Part shown: positions 18,740 to 28,094 of the stretch, one piece after another | How the letters are laid out: each line of letters opens with the position of its first letter | How positions within the stretch are numbered: position 1 is the first letter of the stretch | NCBI GenBank assembly: GCA_030841085.1 | Contig: JAVEDP010000025.1 | Coordinates: 186,001-250,000 of the forward strand | Reading direction: 5' to 3' | Length of the DNA stretch: 64,000 nt | Source: Pyrinomonadaceae bacterium | GTDB lineage: Bacteria; Acidobacteriota; Blastocatellia; Pyrinomonadales; Pyrinomonadaceae | Program-made: the position numbers and the translations under genes | Notes under the pieces: generated by a model | Databases searched by the model: none | What the model saw: only the letters and a program-made list of their open reading frames with translations | Told to the model about the DNA's origin: nothing

Positions 18740-19807
18740 ATGTCACCTTCCGTCAGTACAAAAGAAAAGGTTGAAGAGCTAAAGCAGAACACCGAGATCC
18801 AGAAAGCGCTTGAGCAAACTGCGGCACCGGAACAAGCGGTTAGTCTCCCGAGCAAACGGCAACACAAATTTTTCCTTACCACTTACCTGCTGGTTCTGTT
18901 TCTCCTGGGCGCTGCTTACTATCTCGTTCATCAACGCATCGTACGCGTTGCCGAAGCTTACTTGCCTTTCCTCCAGCGGTTATGTTTAGGGTCATTTGCA
19001 ATAGTGGCCGTACTCACCATTGCCAGGGTCCTCGACTTTTATTTGATTAAGAATGTTCACGACGCAGCTTCGAAATACAATATCAGGCGCATTCTGAAAC
19101 TCGTGACGGCCATCGTTGTGGCGTTCATCGTTATTTCAATTCTGTTTGCAAACTGGTATACGGCGATTGTTTCGTTGGGACTCGTCTCGCTTATCCTTGG
19201 CTTTGCGTTACAGACACCGATAACGAGTTTCATCGGCTGGGTCTATATTCTAATTCGCACACCTTATCGCGTTGGAGATCGCATTCGCATCGCCGATGCG
19301 ACTGGTGACGTTATTGACGTCAGTTATCTCGATACAACCTTGTGGGAGTTTGGTGGCGAGTACTTGTCCACCGATCACCCCAGCGGCCGCATCATTAAGT
19401 TTCCGAACTCAAAAGTCCTGAACACGGCCGTCTACAATTATTCGTGGCCGCTGTTCCCTTATATCTGGAATGAAATCAAATTCAATGTCGCGTACGAAAG
19501 CGATTTGGACTTCGTGTCCCAGACCCTTAAAGAAATCGCCATGAAAGAAATAGGCGAGGCCATGCTCGAACGCGTAAGGACCTTCCGCTCGCTCCTCTCG
19601 GAAACACCGGTGGATCAATTGGAAGTCAGGGAATATCCTGCGGTGCTGTTTCGCGTCAGCAGCAACACCTGGCTGGAAGCGATCGTTCGCTATTTGGTAG
19701 AACCAAAGCGAGCCGGCCGCGTGAAATCGGAACTGATTGGAAAGATGCTGGCAGCGCTCAATGCGGCGCCGGAAAAAGTGTTGTTTCCAAAAGGTCCAGC
19801 CCGCTGA
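18740..19807 (+). CDS. MscS-family mechanosensitive ion channel
   Basis: A 355-residue inner-membrane channel that opens under membrane tension. After a charged N-terminus there are membrane helices at about 45-62, 75-95, 115-137 and 140-165. The last is the pore-lining helix: IVSLGLVSLILGFALQTPI, then SFIGWVYILI. The beta-domain follows (YRVGDRIRIADATGDVIDVS, then RIIKFPNSKVLNTAVYNYSW), then the C-terminal alpha/beta domain. It carries the FPNSKV motif of the family. The ATG at 18740 has only a weak ribosome site. Confidence 0.92.
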   Translation: MSPSVSTKEKVEELKQNTEIQKALEQTAAPEQAVSLPSKRQHKFFLTTYLLVLFLLGAAYYLVHQRIVRVAEAYLPFLQRLCLGSFAIVAVLTIARVLDFYLIKNVHDAASKYNIRRILKLVTAIVVAFIVISILFANWYTAIVSLGLVSLILGFALQTPITSFIGWVYILIRTPYRVGDRIRIADATGDVIDVSYLDTTLWEFGGEYLSTDHPSGRIIKFPNSKVLNTAVYNYSWPLFPYIWNEIKFNVAYESDLDFVSQTLKEIAMKEIGEAMLERVRTFRSLLSETPVDQLEVREYPAVLFRVSSNTWLEAIVRYLVEPKRAGRVKSELIGKMLAALNAAPEKVLFPKGPAR

Positions 19808-19914
19808 GTCGCGCGCCTGGGTGCAGCAAACTGTCCGCATCAATTTTTCCGCTACCGCCAAAGCGTCATCGCTGCTAGAATTCAATTCGAACAAACCCCC
19901 TGAGAGGACAGTGT

Positions 19915-20148
19915 ATGCCCGAACAAAGAGGTAAACAGGCAACAGCCGATGTTAAGTCGGAATGGACGCAGGCTTACCAGATCTATCAGCGCGCCCCAGG
20001 CGACCGTTACGATAAAAAGAAGGACCGCACCGCGCGCATCGATCACGTAGCCGTGGAAATGAAACTAACGCGCAAGCAGGCGAAACGCCGCATTCGCAAT
20101 TACGAAGCGTGGCAGCGCAACATTAAGAAGGGTATCGTCGAACCCTAA
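19915..20148 (+). CDS. Small basic protein, unknown
   Basis: A 77-residue, highly charged protein (MPEQRGKQATADVKSEWTQA, then YDKKKDRTARIDHVAVEMKL, then TRKQAKRRIRNYEAWQRNIK). It is probably helical; the second half looks like a small helix-turn-helix with many Arg and Lys, so nucleic acid contact is possible. No family is recognised. GAGAGGACAGTGT upstream gives a ribosome site at suitable distance. It follows the MscS gene by 107 bases on the same strand. Confidence 0.65.
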   Translation: MPEQRGKQATADVKSEWTQAYQIYQRAPGDRYDKKKDRTARIDHVAVEMKLTRKQAKRRIRNYEAWQRNIKKGIVEP

Positions 20149-20372
20149 ATCAGCACCCGCCAAAAGCCCCAACCATTTATTTCCCAGCAGTACGATTACC
20201 TAGTGTTTTCTCGGAGTTAACTTTCGAGGGGTTGGTGCACTCACTCGTTCAATCCGTCCTTCTTTTGGAATGGCCAACTCTTTAGGCTTGTACTCTTAAA
20301 GAAGTCCATAAGCCGGAGTCTGCTCTCAGGACGCCTTGTTGTGTTTGCGACTGGGCCACGTAGGCAAAATAG

Positions 20373-22541
20373 ATGAATCATCGTCGATATCTAGTCGTGT
20401 TGTGCCTCGGCGCCGCGCTTCTGTTCCTGCCGGCGCGGACATTCGCACAATGTGGCGGCGAACGATGGTCCGTGAAAATTGGTTCCGACCCTGACGCCGG
20501 CCTGGTTAACCTCAGCAATCCTACGCCAACAACCCTGGCCGCGCTGACAGCCCTGGCGGCGCCAAATCCAATTCCAGACAACAAAAGAGTGCAGCCGACT
20601 GAAACCACTGTTTGGGTAATCACCGCCACTCTAAAGCAGTATCAGAAACAGGCTGATTCGGATTATCACTTGCTGTTGATCGATGGCGCAGGCCATCAGA
20701 TGATCGCCGAAATTCCTTCGCCCAACTGCGTCGCACCGGGCAGTCCGTTTGCCGCGGGCGTATCGCGAGCGCGAGCGCAATTTGAGGCAAAGTTTACGGC
20801 TACGTCAGCACTCAAGAATGCGAATGTGCCCGTGCAAATTACGGGTGTTGGTTTCTTTGATTATCTTGCGGGTCAGACCGGCGTAGCGCCCAATGGGATC
20901 GAGATCCACCCGATACTTGATATTGTTTTCAATCCCACGAATGACTTTTCGCTAACTGCTTCCTCGTCGACTTTGAATGTGGCGCAAGGCAGCTCCGTTA
21001 ATACAACTATCGCTACATCGACGACCGGCAGCTTCAATTCCAGCATTGCGCTCGCGGCCTCCGGCTTGCCGGCCGGAACGACTGCCGGCTTCAATCCTTC
21101 GAGCATCGCCGCACCGGGTTCCGGCTCGAGCACGCTCACCATCAACGTCGGCAGCACCACGCCAACCGGAACTTACAATATTTCGATCACCGGCAGCGGC
21201 GGTGGCAAGACCCACAATGCAAGCATCACGTTGACAGTTGGCGCTACGGGTGGCGCGTCGCAACAACTACTCGGCAATCCCGGCTTTGAAAATGGAGCTA
21301 ACGCCGCTCCCTGGGTTGTCAGCGCCGGGGTGCTGGACAACACCACGCTGCAACCGTCACGCACCGGCGCCTGGAAAGCATGGATGAACGGCTTCGGCTC
21401 ACCGCACACCGATACGCTATCGCAGACAATTACGATTCCGGCGAATGCGACCAGGGCCACGCTGTCTTATTGGCTTTACGTCTATACGGCCGAGACAACG
21501 GCGAGCGTTGCCTACGACACGCTGGCTGTTCAGTTGCGGAATTCATCGGGTGCGGTGCTGACTACTTTGACGAACTACTCGAACCTGAGCCCCAAGTTTC
21601 CCTACGCGCAGGCTTCGTTTGATCTGACTTCATACAAAGGACAAACCATCCAACTTTATCTGGTCGGCACTGAAGATCAGGGATTGCAAACTTCTTTTCT
21701 AATCGATGATTTCTCTCTCGACGTCGCGACCACATCAACGACGATCGACGATTTTTCGATCGCGGCGGCACCGGGGACGTTGAGCGCGGCGCAAGGTAGC
21801 TCTGCTTCGACGAGCATCAGCACGACCATCAGCGGTAGTTTCAATTCCACCGTCTCGCTTGTTGCCTCCGGCTTGCCGACGGGAACAACGGCCGGCTTCA
21901 ACCCGTCCAGCATCGCTGCACCCGGCTCTGGTTCAAGTACGCTCAACATTAACGTCGGCAGCACCACACCACCCGGAACCTATAACATTTCGGTCACCGG
22001 CAGCGGCGGGGGCAAATCTCATTCAACCAATATCAATCTGACAATTAGCGCTGCGGGCGGCACCGCTCAACAACTTCTTGGCAATCCGAGTTTTGAAAAC
22101 GGAGCGAGTGCTTCTCCCTGGGTTGCGACCACGGGCGTGATAGATAACACCACCTTGCAACCGGCGCGCACAGGCGCATGGAAAGCATGGATGAATGGCT
22201 GGGGATCCAGCCATACCGATACGCTGGCGCAGACCGTGACGATTCCCGCCAACGCTGCCAACGCCACGCTCTCTTATTGGATTTATGTTTATACGGCTGA
22301 GACTTCGCCGACAATCGCTTACGACAAGCTGGTTGTTCAGGTGCGCAGTTCGTCAGGCGCAGTGCTGGCGACGTTGGCAAACTATTCGAACCTCAGTCCA
22401 AAGTTTCCGTACGCGCAGGCCTCGTTTGATCTCGGTTCATATAAAGGACAAACCATTCAGATTTATCTGGTCGGTACTGAAGACCAGGGACTACAAACTT
22501 CTTTCATCATCGACGATTTTTCACTCGATGTAATTCAATAG
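20373..22541 (+). CDS. Large secreted protein with two 269-residue repeats
   Basis: A 722-residue exported protein with a signal peptide (about 1-26, cleavage near TFAQC). A unique N-terminal domain (27-190) precedes two near-identical units (about 191-452 and 459-722), each with two parts. First is an Ig-like or NEW3-like module of about 95 residues (GLPAGTTAGFNPSSIAAPG, then GTYNISITGSGGGK). Second is a jelly-roll-like module of about 165 residues (LLGNPGFENG, then RTGAWKAWMNGFGS, then LIDDFSLDV), of the kind found on secreted hydrolases as substrate binders. No catalytic domain is seen. The DNA repeat period is 807 bases, exactly 269 codons. Confidence 0.85.
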   Translation: MNHRRYLVVLCLGAALLFLPARTFAQCGGERWSVKIGSDPDAGLVNLSNPTPTTLAALTALAAPNPIPDNKRVQPTETTVWVITATLKQYQKQADSDYHLLLIDGAGHQMIAEIPSPNCVAPGSPFAAGVSRARAQFEAKFTATSALKNANVPVQITGVGFFDYLAGQTGVAPNGIEIHPILDIVFNPTNDFSLTASSSTLNVAQGSSVNTTIATSTTGSFNSSIALAASGLPAGTTAGFNPSSIAAPGSGSSTLTINVGSTTPTGTYNISITGSGGGKTHNASITLTVGATGGASQQLLGNPGFENGANAAPWVVSAGVLDNTTLQPSRTGAWKAWMNGFGSPHTDTLSQTITIPANATRATLSYWLYVYTAETTASVAYDTLAVQLRNSSGAVLTTLTNYSNLSPKFPYAQASFDLTSYKGQTIQLYLVGTEDQGLQTSFLIDDFSLDVATTSTTIDDFSIAAAPGTLSAAQGSSASTSISTTISGSFNSTVSLVASGLPTGTTAGFNPSSIAAPGSGSSTLNINVGSTTPPGTYNISVTGSGGGKSHSTNINLTISAAGGTAQQLLGNPSFENGASASPWVATTGVIDNTTLQPARTGAWKAWMNGWGSSHTDTLAQTVTIPANAANATLSYWIYVYTAETSPTIAYDKLVVQVRSSSGAVLATLANYSNLSPKFPYAQASFDLGSYKGQTIQIYLVGTEDQGLQTSFIIDDFSLDVIQ

Positions 22542-22551
22542 GGTTGAAGAA

Positions 22552-23247
22552 ATGCGGTACAGCTTCCTAATTTTGAGTTTGTTGTTAGTCGCCGGCACGG
22601 CGCGCGCGCAGCAGCCGGAAGACAAAGCGCCCGTCAACGATGCGGTCCAAGCCGTGATTGATGACGATGGCGGACGGGCATTCATCGTCAACTCCAAATT
22701 AAAATCATTGGCGCAACTCCGCCGACTGCCGGGCGCGGCGGCGTTAACGGCGCCGCAACAGTACACAATATTTCTTGGCAGCCGTTGGGCCACGGCTTCA
22801 CTGCGCGCGCGCGAATCAAAGCTCAGCAACCTGCTTGCAGCAATTCAAAATCAACCTGACGTAAACAAGCTGAACAATCTGGGAATCAACAACCTGTTTG
22901 GGCCAACTTACACTCAAGAGGTGCTGACGCAGTTCAACGACGACGAAAAGCTTTCAGATATTGGAATCAAGACAATACTGGCGGGATTGGTTGCCGATGG
23001 CACATTACCGAAGGCTGACCGCACTACCGTTTACGTGGTCTATCTTCAACCGGATGTTCGTTCCACCCTCGGAACCTTGACCGGCCGCAAACACTATCTG
23101 GCTTATCATGAGTTTCTTAATGTTGGCGGCGAACGCCTGCACTACGTTGTCGTTCCATATGAACCTGACATCGATACTGCAAAAGCAATCGCACTGCGCG
23201 CCCTAGTCGCTGCGGCGCTAAATCCTAATGGCGACGCTGGAAACTAA
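22552..23247 (+). CDS. Secreted protein of unknown function
   Basis: A 231-residue protein with a signal peptide (MRYSFLILSLLLVAGTARAQ). The mature part begins with an acidic linker and includes YTIFLGSRWATASLRARESK, LNNLGINNLFGPTYTQEVLT and KHYLAYHEFLNVGGERLHYV. The last two thirds resemble uncharacterised proteins seen after secreted peptidase or protease-linked genes, but I do not recognise a domain. It starts 10 bases after the previous stop and is likely in the same operon. It ends two bases from a convergent gene. Confidence 0.7.
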   Translation: MRYSFLILSLLLVAGTARAQQPEDKAPVNDAVQAVIDDDGGRAFIVNSKLKSLAQLRRLPGAAALTAPQQYTIFLGSRWATASLRARESKLSNLLAAIQNQPDVNKLNNLGINNLFGPTYTQEVLTQFNDDEKLSDIGIKTILAGLVADGTLPKADRTTVYVVYLQPDVRSTLGTLTGRKHYLAYHEFLNVGGERLHYVVVPYEPDIDTAKAIALRALVAAALNPNGDAGN

Positions 23248-23249
23248 CC

Positions 23250-24998
23250 TCAACCAGCCGGCGGCGCCGGCACCAAAATCTTTTGACCCGGTAAGATCGT
23301 GGCCCAGTTTGAAACCTGCGGATTGAGTTCGCGCAGGCGATCAGGCGTCACCTTGTATTTGGCGGAGAACCGATTCAAGGAATCTCCAGGCGCGACTGTA
23401 ATTTCTGTCGTGTTCGGAGTGTTGAGAGTTTGATTCTGCGCGGGTGACGAAGAGGCTGGGGATTCCGTGGTCGCTGGCGCTGTCACAGGTGTCATTCCTG
23501 GCGGCGCCGGAACGGTAATCTTCTGTCCAATCCGGATCGCGGGCCAACGCGCGATGGTCGGGTTCAAAGACATCAATTTCTCAGGTGGGACGTTGTACTG
23601 CTGCGCAAGTTTCTTGAGCGTATCGCCTTGTTTGACGGTAATTTCGGCCACCGAACCAGGCGAGTTGCTCTCAGCCGCCGGTGTGACGGGCTCTGCGGAA
23701 GGCACAGTCGCCACACCGGTTTGTGCAATCGTATCGATATATCGCTTCGCATCCGCGAACGACGAGAACTTTTGTTCGCCCGTCGCGTTGAGTGGCTGCG
23801 ACACATTCAGCGTTACAGTTGCCGGCTCGGCATCCAAGCGGCTAATGGTGATTTGATTTCCGCCGGTCTTCACTGACCAAACTTCAGGAGCGTGTTTCGC
23901 GCCGCGCAATTGTATCCAACCTCCGATGACGGAACCGATCAACGCGGCGGCGAGAACGAGCAGCGCAACCATCGTGATTGGAATTGCCGAGCTGCGAGTC
24001 GCATCGTCTACATGACCGGCGCCTGACGGTATATCCGAGCCGGCGAATTCACTTTTGGAACCACCGCTGTTCGCTTTCTGCGATAACGTTGCGCCCAGGT
24101 TCTTCACCTTCTCATCAAGCTCCAGCAGATCAATCTTGGCGGCCTTCCCTCTTAAATCATCTTTAAGAACTTCCAACTGCTGTGCGATTCTGGAACCCGC
24201 TTCAAGTTGATTCGAACTGCGCGACTGGTCTTCATTCAGCGCTTCCATTCTCGATTCGAGTGCCGCTACCGCTCTGCTCAAATCGGCGAGTACTGGATCC
24301 AGATACTTCTCGTAAGGACCACCTATCACGACAAGGCTGCGATCTTCGCTAGCAGAAGCACCGGACTTCATCAATGCCTCGCCAATCACTTGCGGATCGG
24401 TAGAGCCTATTTTGGCGATCTCCTCGGCCAGCTTTCGACCCGCCAACGCATCCTGAAGACCACGCGTCATCAATAAAACCAAATCAGCATCCTGCAACGT
24501 AAACGACTGCACCACGTCCGTTAGCGGCGCTTCTCGATTGCGCGCTCCAAGTTGTTCGATCGCCGGATCGGCGCCCGTTGCGGAAGTTGTCTCGCCGGCC
24601 GCCGGTCCAAACAAAGGCAGCAGCCGGCCATTGTTGACGACGCTTAATTGCACGTCGCCGCAAAGGAAATAAGTCAGGCGATTTCCGTTAACCAGGCACA
24701 GCGCGCCGCTTGCCAACAACTCGGGGCCGCCGGATTGCTCGCCGAGGTTATGCAGAAAGTTATTGATTTCCTTGGCTAAAAAGCCAAGAAACAGCTCGGC
24801 GGAAAATCTGGATAAGGTGACAAACGAGCCAACGATAGTTTCAAGTTTGCCCTTTAGTGTGGCGTTGAGGTTTGCGTAATCGTGGTGGCCAAAATCGAGC
24901 AGCGCGAAGAAGTGTCCGCGCGGTGTCTCGAGGTCGAGAGAAAAGTCCTCGTTGTGAGGTTTTGATTTTAGCTTGATGGAATCCGACGAAAATTTCAT
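23250..24998 (-). CDS. PP2C-like domain, membrane helix and two LysM domains
   Basis: A 582-residue protein. Residues 1-230 follow the PP2C phosphatase pattern (KPHNEDFSLDL, then FALLDFGHHDYANL, then TYFLCGDVQLSVVNN, then EDRSLVVIGG). However, the usual DGMGGH is DFGHHD and the SDGL metal motif reads LMTRGLQDAL, so catalysis is doubtful. Then a coiled region, one membrane helix (about 345-365) and two LysM peptidoglycan-binding modules (about 450-500 and 530-580). The ATG at 24998 has GGAGG nine bases upstream; a TTG just before it is less likely. It probably joins a cytoplasmic sensor to the cell wall. Confidence 0.8.
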   Translation of the reverse strand: MKFSSDSIKLKSKPHNEDFSLDLETPRGHFFALLDFGHHDYANLNATLKGKLETIVGSFVTLSRFSAELFLGFLAKEINNFLHNLGEQSGGPELLASGALCLVNGNRLTYFLCGDVQLSVVNNGRLLPLFGPAAGETTSATGADPAIEQLGARNREAPLTDVVQSFTLQDADLVLLMTRGLQDALAGRKLAEEIAKIGSTDPQVIGEALMKSGASASEDRSLVVIGGPYEKYLDPVLADLSRAVAALESRMEALNEDQSRSSNQLEAGSRIAQQLEVLKDDLRGKAAKIDLLELDEKVKNLGATLSQKANSGGSKSEFAGSDIPSGAGHVDDATRSSAIPITMVALLVLAAALIGSVIGGWIQLRGAKHAPEVWSVKTGGNQITISRLDAEPATVTLNVSQPLNATGEQKFSSFADAKRYIDTIAQTGVATVPSAEPVTPAAESNSPGSVAEITVKQGDTLKKLAQQYNVPPEKLMSLNPTIARWPAIRIGQKITVPAPPGMTPVTAPATTESPASSSPAQNQTLNTPNTTEITVAPGDSLNRFSAKYKVTPDRLRELNPQVSNWATILPGQKILVPAPPAG

Positions 24999-25163
24999 GG
25001 GGCGCAACCTCCGTGCTGGCGAAACTTATCATGAACCAACTAAATGCGGAATAATCTTTTTTCTCGGCGCCGGCTGCCGCTTTTCAAGTTAATCGCCGCT
25101 GGTTACAATCCTGGTCGTTCCCCACTGAAAAATAATCAGCCGGCTAAGCCAATGGAGGCTCCA

Positions 25164-27005
25164 ATGAATCTCTTTCGCCACAGCGGCCATGTGTGGACAG
25201 GTGCGTTTGTTTTCCTTATCGTCAGTCTTTTGCTTATGGCGTCGTGTGCAAACAGTCCAACTTCGGTTTCAACCGCAGGCAGAGGCACGCCGGCCGAGGC
25301 CGCGAAGTTCGTCGCCGACGCCGAGAAGCGCTTGTTTGATCTGAACGTAAAGTACAGCCGCGCCGACTGGGTGAAGAGCACTTTCATTACCGACGACACC
25401 GAGGCGATGTCCGCCGATGCCAACAAAGATGTGATTGCCGCCACGACAGAACTCGCGGACCAGTCGGGCCGTTTCGATGGACTTGATCTGCCGTACGACG
25501 TGGCCCGCAAGCTGAAACTTTTGAAGTTGTCGCTCACCTTGCCTGCGCCCAAAGATCCAACTGAGCGGGATGAATTAACCAAGCTGGCCGCCTCGCTTGA
25601 AGGCGACTACGGCAAAGGCAAATACTGTCCCGACGGCGATAAAGGAAAGTGCCTGTCACTCGGCGACATGGAAGAGCTCATGGCGACCAGCCGCGATCCC
25701 GAAGAGCTAAAACGGATTTGGTTGGGCTGGCACCAGGTATCACCGCCTTATCGAAAAGACTACGTGCGTTTTGTTGAGCTGAGTAACAAGGGCGCGAAAG
25801 AGATGGGCTTCAAAGATACCGGCGCCATGTGGCGCGCGAAATACGACATGGAGCCTGACGCGTTTTCTGCCGAGATGGAACGGCTGTGGCAGCAAGTCAA
25901 ACCGCTTTACGATTCGCTTTACACCTACACGCGGCGCAAGCTTTCAGAAAAATATGGGAAACAAGTGGTGCCGCTCGATGGGCCAATTCCAGCGCACCTG
26001 CTCGGCAACATGTGGGCACAGCAATGGGGCAACGTCTACCCTCTGCTGAAACCTGAGGGCGCCGGCGATCGTGGTTACGATTTGACGCAGATACTCAAAG
26101 CTCGCAACACCGACGCTAAGCAATTGGTCCACTACGGCGAGTCGTTTTTTACCTCAATCGGATTCGATGCGTTGCCGCAAACATTTTGGGAGCGCTCGAT
26201 GCTCGTCAAGCCAACAGATCATGAGGCCGTTTGCCACGCGAGCGCCTGGGACATCGATTTCGAAAAAGATGTGCGCTTGAAAATGTGCATTCAGGTAAAC
26301 GAGGAAGACTTCACCACGGTGCATCACGAACTGGGGCACAACTATTATCAGATGGCTTACGCGGGCCAACCGTTTCTCTATCGGGACAGCGCGAACGACG
26401 GTTTTCATGAAGCCATCGGCGATACCATGGCGTTATCGGTAACGCCGCCCTATCTAAAACAAATTGGACTGATCGACAAAGTCCCGGATCCAAGCGCAGA
26501 CATCGGTTTCCTGCTGCAACGCGCGCTGGATAAGGTCGCTTTTCTACCGTTTGGATATTTGGTGGACCAATGGCGCTGGAAAGTTTTCTCAGGCGAAGTT
26601 GGACCAGGCGCTTACAACAAAGCGTGGTGGGACCTGCGTCTCAAATATCAGGGCGTCGCTCCGCCGGCGCCGCGCTCGGAACAGGATTTCGATGCCGGCG
26701 CGAAATATCATGTGCCCGCCAACACACCTTATGCGCGTTACTTTCTCGCGGCGATTTTGCAATTCCAGTTTCACCGCGCGCTCTGCCGCGAAGCCGGCTT
26801 AAATGGACCGCTTTACCAATGTTCGATTTACGGCAATAAGAAAGCAGGAGAGAAACTGAAGCAGATGCTGGCTATGGGTTTGAGCAAGCCGTGGCCGGAA
26901 GCACTCAAGGCCATGACCGGCGAAGACAAGATGGACGCGACCGCAATCATCGATTACTTCGCGCCGCTGAAAACGTGGCTGGATGAACAAAACAAGGCGC
27001 ATTAA
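25164..27005 (+). CDS. M2-family metallopeptidase (ACE-like peptidyl-dipeptidase), lipoprotein
   Basis: A 613-residue zinc dipeptidyl carboxypeptidase related to angiotensin-converting enzyme. The N-terminus is a lipoprotein signal with a lipobox (LLMASC). The zinc site is HELGH at 388-392 with the third ligand Glu416 in FHEAIGD; the 24-residue spacing equals that of human ACE. DTGAMWRAKYDM and the C-terminal ARYFLAAILQFQFHRALCRE also match the family. The ATG at 25164 is chosen because GGAGG lies five bases before it and the signal starts there; an upstream start would add 40 residues. Function is predicted as extracytoplasmic peptide degradation. Confidence 0.92.
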   Translation: MNLFRHSGHVWTGAFVFLIVSLLLMASCANSPTSVSTAGRGTPAEAAKFVADAEKRLFDLNVKYSRADWVKSTFITDDTEAMSADANKDVIAATTELADQSGRFDGLDLPYDVARKLKLLKLSLTLPAPKDPTERDELTKLAASLEGDYGKGKYCPDGDKGKCLSLGDMEELMATSRDPEELKRIWLGWHQVSPPYRKDYVRFVELSNKGAKEMGFKDTGAMWRAKYDMEPDAFSAEMERLWQQVKPLYDSLYTYTRRKLSEKYGKQVVPLDGPIPAHLLGNMWAQQWGNVYPLLKPEGAGDRGYDLTQILKARNTDAKQLVHYGESFFTSIGFDALPQTFWERSMLVKPTDHEAVCHASAWDIDFEKDVRLKMCIQVNEEDFTTVHHELGHNYYQMAYAGQPFLYRDSANDGFHEAIGDTMALSVTPPYLKQIGLIDKVPDPSADIGFLLQRALDKVAFLPFGYLVDQWRWKVFSGEVGPGAYNKAWWDLRLKYQGVAPPAPRSEQDFDAGAKYHVPANTPYARYFLAAILQFQFHRALCREAGLNGPLYQCSIYGNKKAGEKLKQMLAMGLSKPWPEALKAMTGEDKMDATAIIDYFAPLKTWLDEQNKAH

Positions 27006-27006
27006 A

Positions 27007-27202
27007 GGCGCGCTTCGCCCCAGCGGGGCGAGATGTTTATAGCTTGGTGATCCTTTTTCTTGGCTCCTTAGCTCCGGAGGAGCGCCATGACTTTTTCCCA
27101 GCCGGGTAATGCTCTGCCGCCGGGGTTTCGCTCCTAACGGAGCGAGGAAATTGTGTATGCGTTGGTAGCTATAAACATCTCGCTCCGCCGGAGCGAAAAG
27201 CG
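27007..27202. repeat. Palindromic element with GCTCCGGAG-type arms
   Basis: GGGGCGAGATGTTTATAGC (left) is complementary to GCTATAAACATCTCGC (right, near 27168-27183). Between are shorter complementary pieces (CTCCGGAGGAGCG, GCTCCTAACGGAGCG). It follows the peptidase stop by one base. No gene. Confidence 0.8.
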
Positions 27203-27245
27203 AATTTCACTTGTGCTGCAAACTTGAATTCACTTAAGACAAAAA

Positions 27246-27278
27246 GAAATGCCGCGACTTTTTCGTCCGCGGCATTTC
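27246..27278 (-). terminator. Terminator of the Asn/Gly-rich secreted protein gene
   Basis: Eleven-base stem GAAATGCCGCG/CGCGGCATTTC with an 11-base loop. Read on the minus strand it is followed directly by TTTTTG. It lies about 45 bases past the stop at 27322, with a palindromic repeat between. Confidence 0.85.
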
Positions 27279-27294
27279 CGATTTAACCAACCAA

Positions 27295-27317
27295 CGCAAA
27301 CTAACAGTTTGCTTTAC
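27295..27317. repeat. Single GCAAACTAACAGTTTGC-type palindrome
   Basis: Copy of the 5230-type element placed between the stop of the minus-strand gene at 27322 and its terminator at 27246-27278. Confidence 0.88.
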
Positions 27318-27321
27318 AACG

Positions 27322-27900
27322 TTACCACGGCCAGCGCCGGCTGTTGTTGTTGTAGCCTCCGTACTGTTGATAGCCCTGCTGGTAGCCCTGCAGAAATCCC
27401 TGGCGATATGCCTGTTGAGATTGGCCTCGATTGCCGTACGAAGAGTTGTAACCTGAATTCGCGTTTCGGTAGTAATGAGAACGTTGCGGGTTGTAACTTT
27501 GCCCACGCTGGGCATCGCTCGAGCCGGTGTAAAGTCCATCCTGATAGCCTTGCTGTTGGGCCTGCTGATAGACGTTATAACCGTTGTTACCATAACCACC
27601 CTGGTTGCGGCGGTACTGACCGTAGTTGCCATAACCACCATATTGGCCGTTGTTCTGACTCCAGCGGCCGTTATTCCGGTTCCTCCCATTATCGCGGTCG
27701 CCATCATTATCGCGATCGCGTCGATCGCGATTTCCACGATGCCGATCGTTGTTGTTGTCGTCTCGATTGCGCTCCTGGTTCCGGTCCCAGCGGCGGTCTT
27801 GAGCCTGAGTTGTAGAAACAGCCGTTAGGCCAACTCCCAGCAACAAAGAAAATGCCAGCAACATGCCCCAACAACCGTTTCTGATTTTGCTTGAATACAT
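27322..27900 (-). CDS. Secreted low-complexity Asn/Arg/Gly/Tyr-rich protein
   Basis: A 192-residue protein with a signal peptide (about 1-33, GMLLAFSLLLGVGLTAVSTT). The mature chain begins with Asp/Arg/Asn repeats (RNRDDNNNDRHRGNRDRRDR), then Gly/Tyr/Asn/Gln-rich stretches (YGGYGNYGQYRRNQGGYGNN). It ends with repeats of QGYQQGYQQ and RRWPW. No enzyme motif. The composition suggests a disordered surface or matrix protein. GGAGGGAATCAAAAT before the ATG supports the start. A T-tailed terminator follows. Confidence 0.75.
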   Translation of the reverse strand: MYSSKIRNGCWGMLLAFSLLLGVGLTAVSTTQAQDRRWDRNQERNRDDNNNDRHRGNRDRRDRDNDGDRDNGRNRNNGRWSQNNGQYGGYGNYGQYRRNQGGYGNNGYNVYQQAQQQGYQDGLYTGSSDAQRGQSYNPQRSHYYRNANSGYNSSYGNRGQSQQAYRQGFLQGYQQGYQQYGGYNNNSRRWPW

Positions 27901-28040
27901 ATTTTGATTCCCTCCGCCGCGCTCGATAGCAAGAAGCGCGCCGAACCGCGCAGAAAAGCGACGCTTCCAATTTGCAGATTTTTCGAATCGAAGGCTTTAG
28001 GCCCAATACGAGATCGTGTAGCGGGAATTCGTTTTCAGTC

Positions 28041-28068
28041 AGTGGCATAGACTGAAGTCTGTGCCACT
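28041..28068. repeat. Single CATAGACTGAAGTCTG-type palindrome
   Basis: One copy of the 13307-type element, 28 bases with near-perfect dyad symmetry (AGTGGCATAG at the left edge and its near-complement GTGCCACT at the right), between the Asn/Gly-rich gene and the next minus-strand gene. Confidence 0.85.
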
Positions 28069-28094
28069 TAGTAGCAATTCAGAATCCAAGCCAG

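Noticed and set aside
19409-19942. 177-residue minus-strand gene opposite the MscS gene
   Set aside because: The MscS frame is well supported; the opposite frame is a by-product of codon usage.
27249-27815. Plus-strand 188-residue frame opposite the Asn/Gly-rich gene
   Set aside because: It is the antisense of a low-complexity gene that has a signal peptide, ribosome site and terminator; the antisense protein has no motif.
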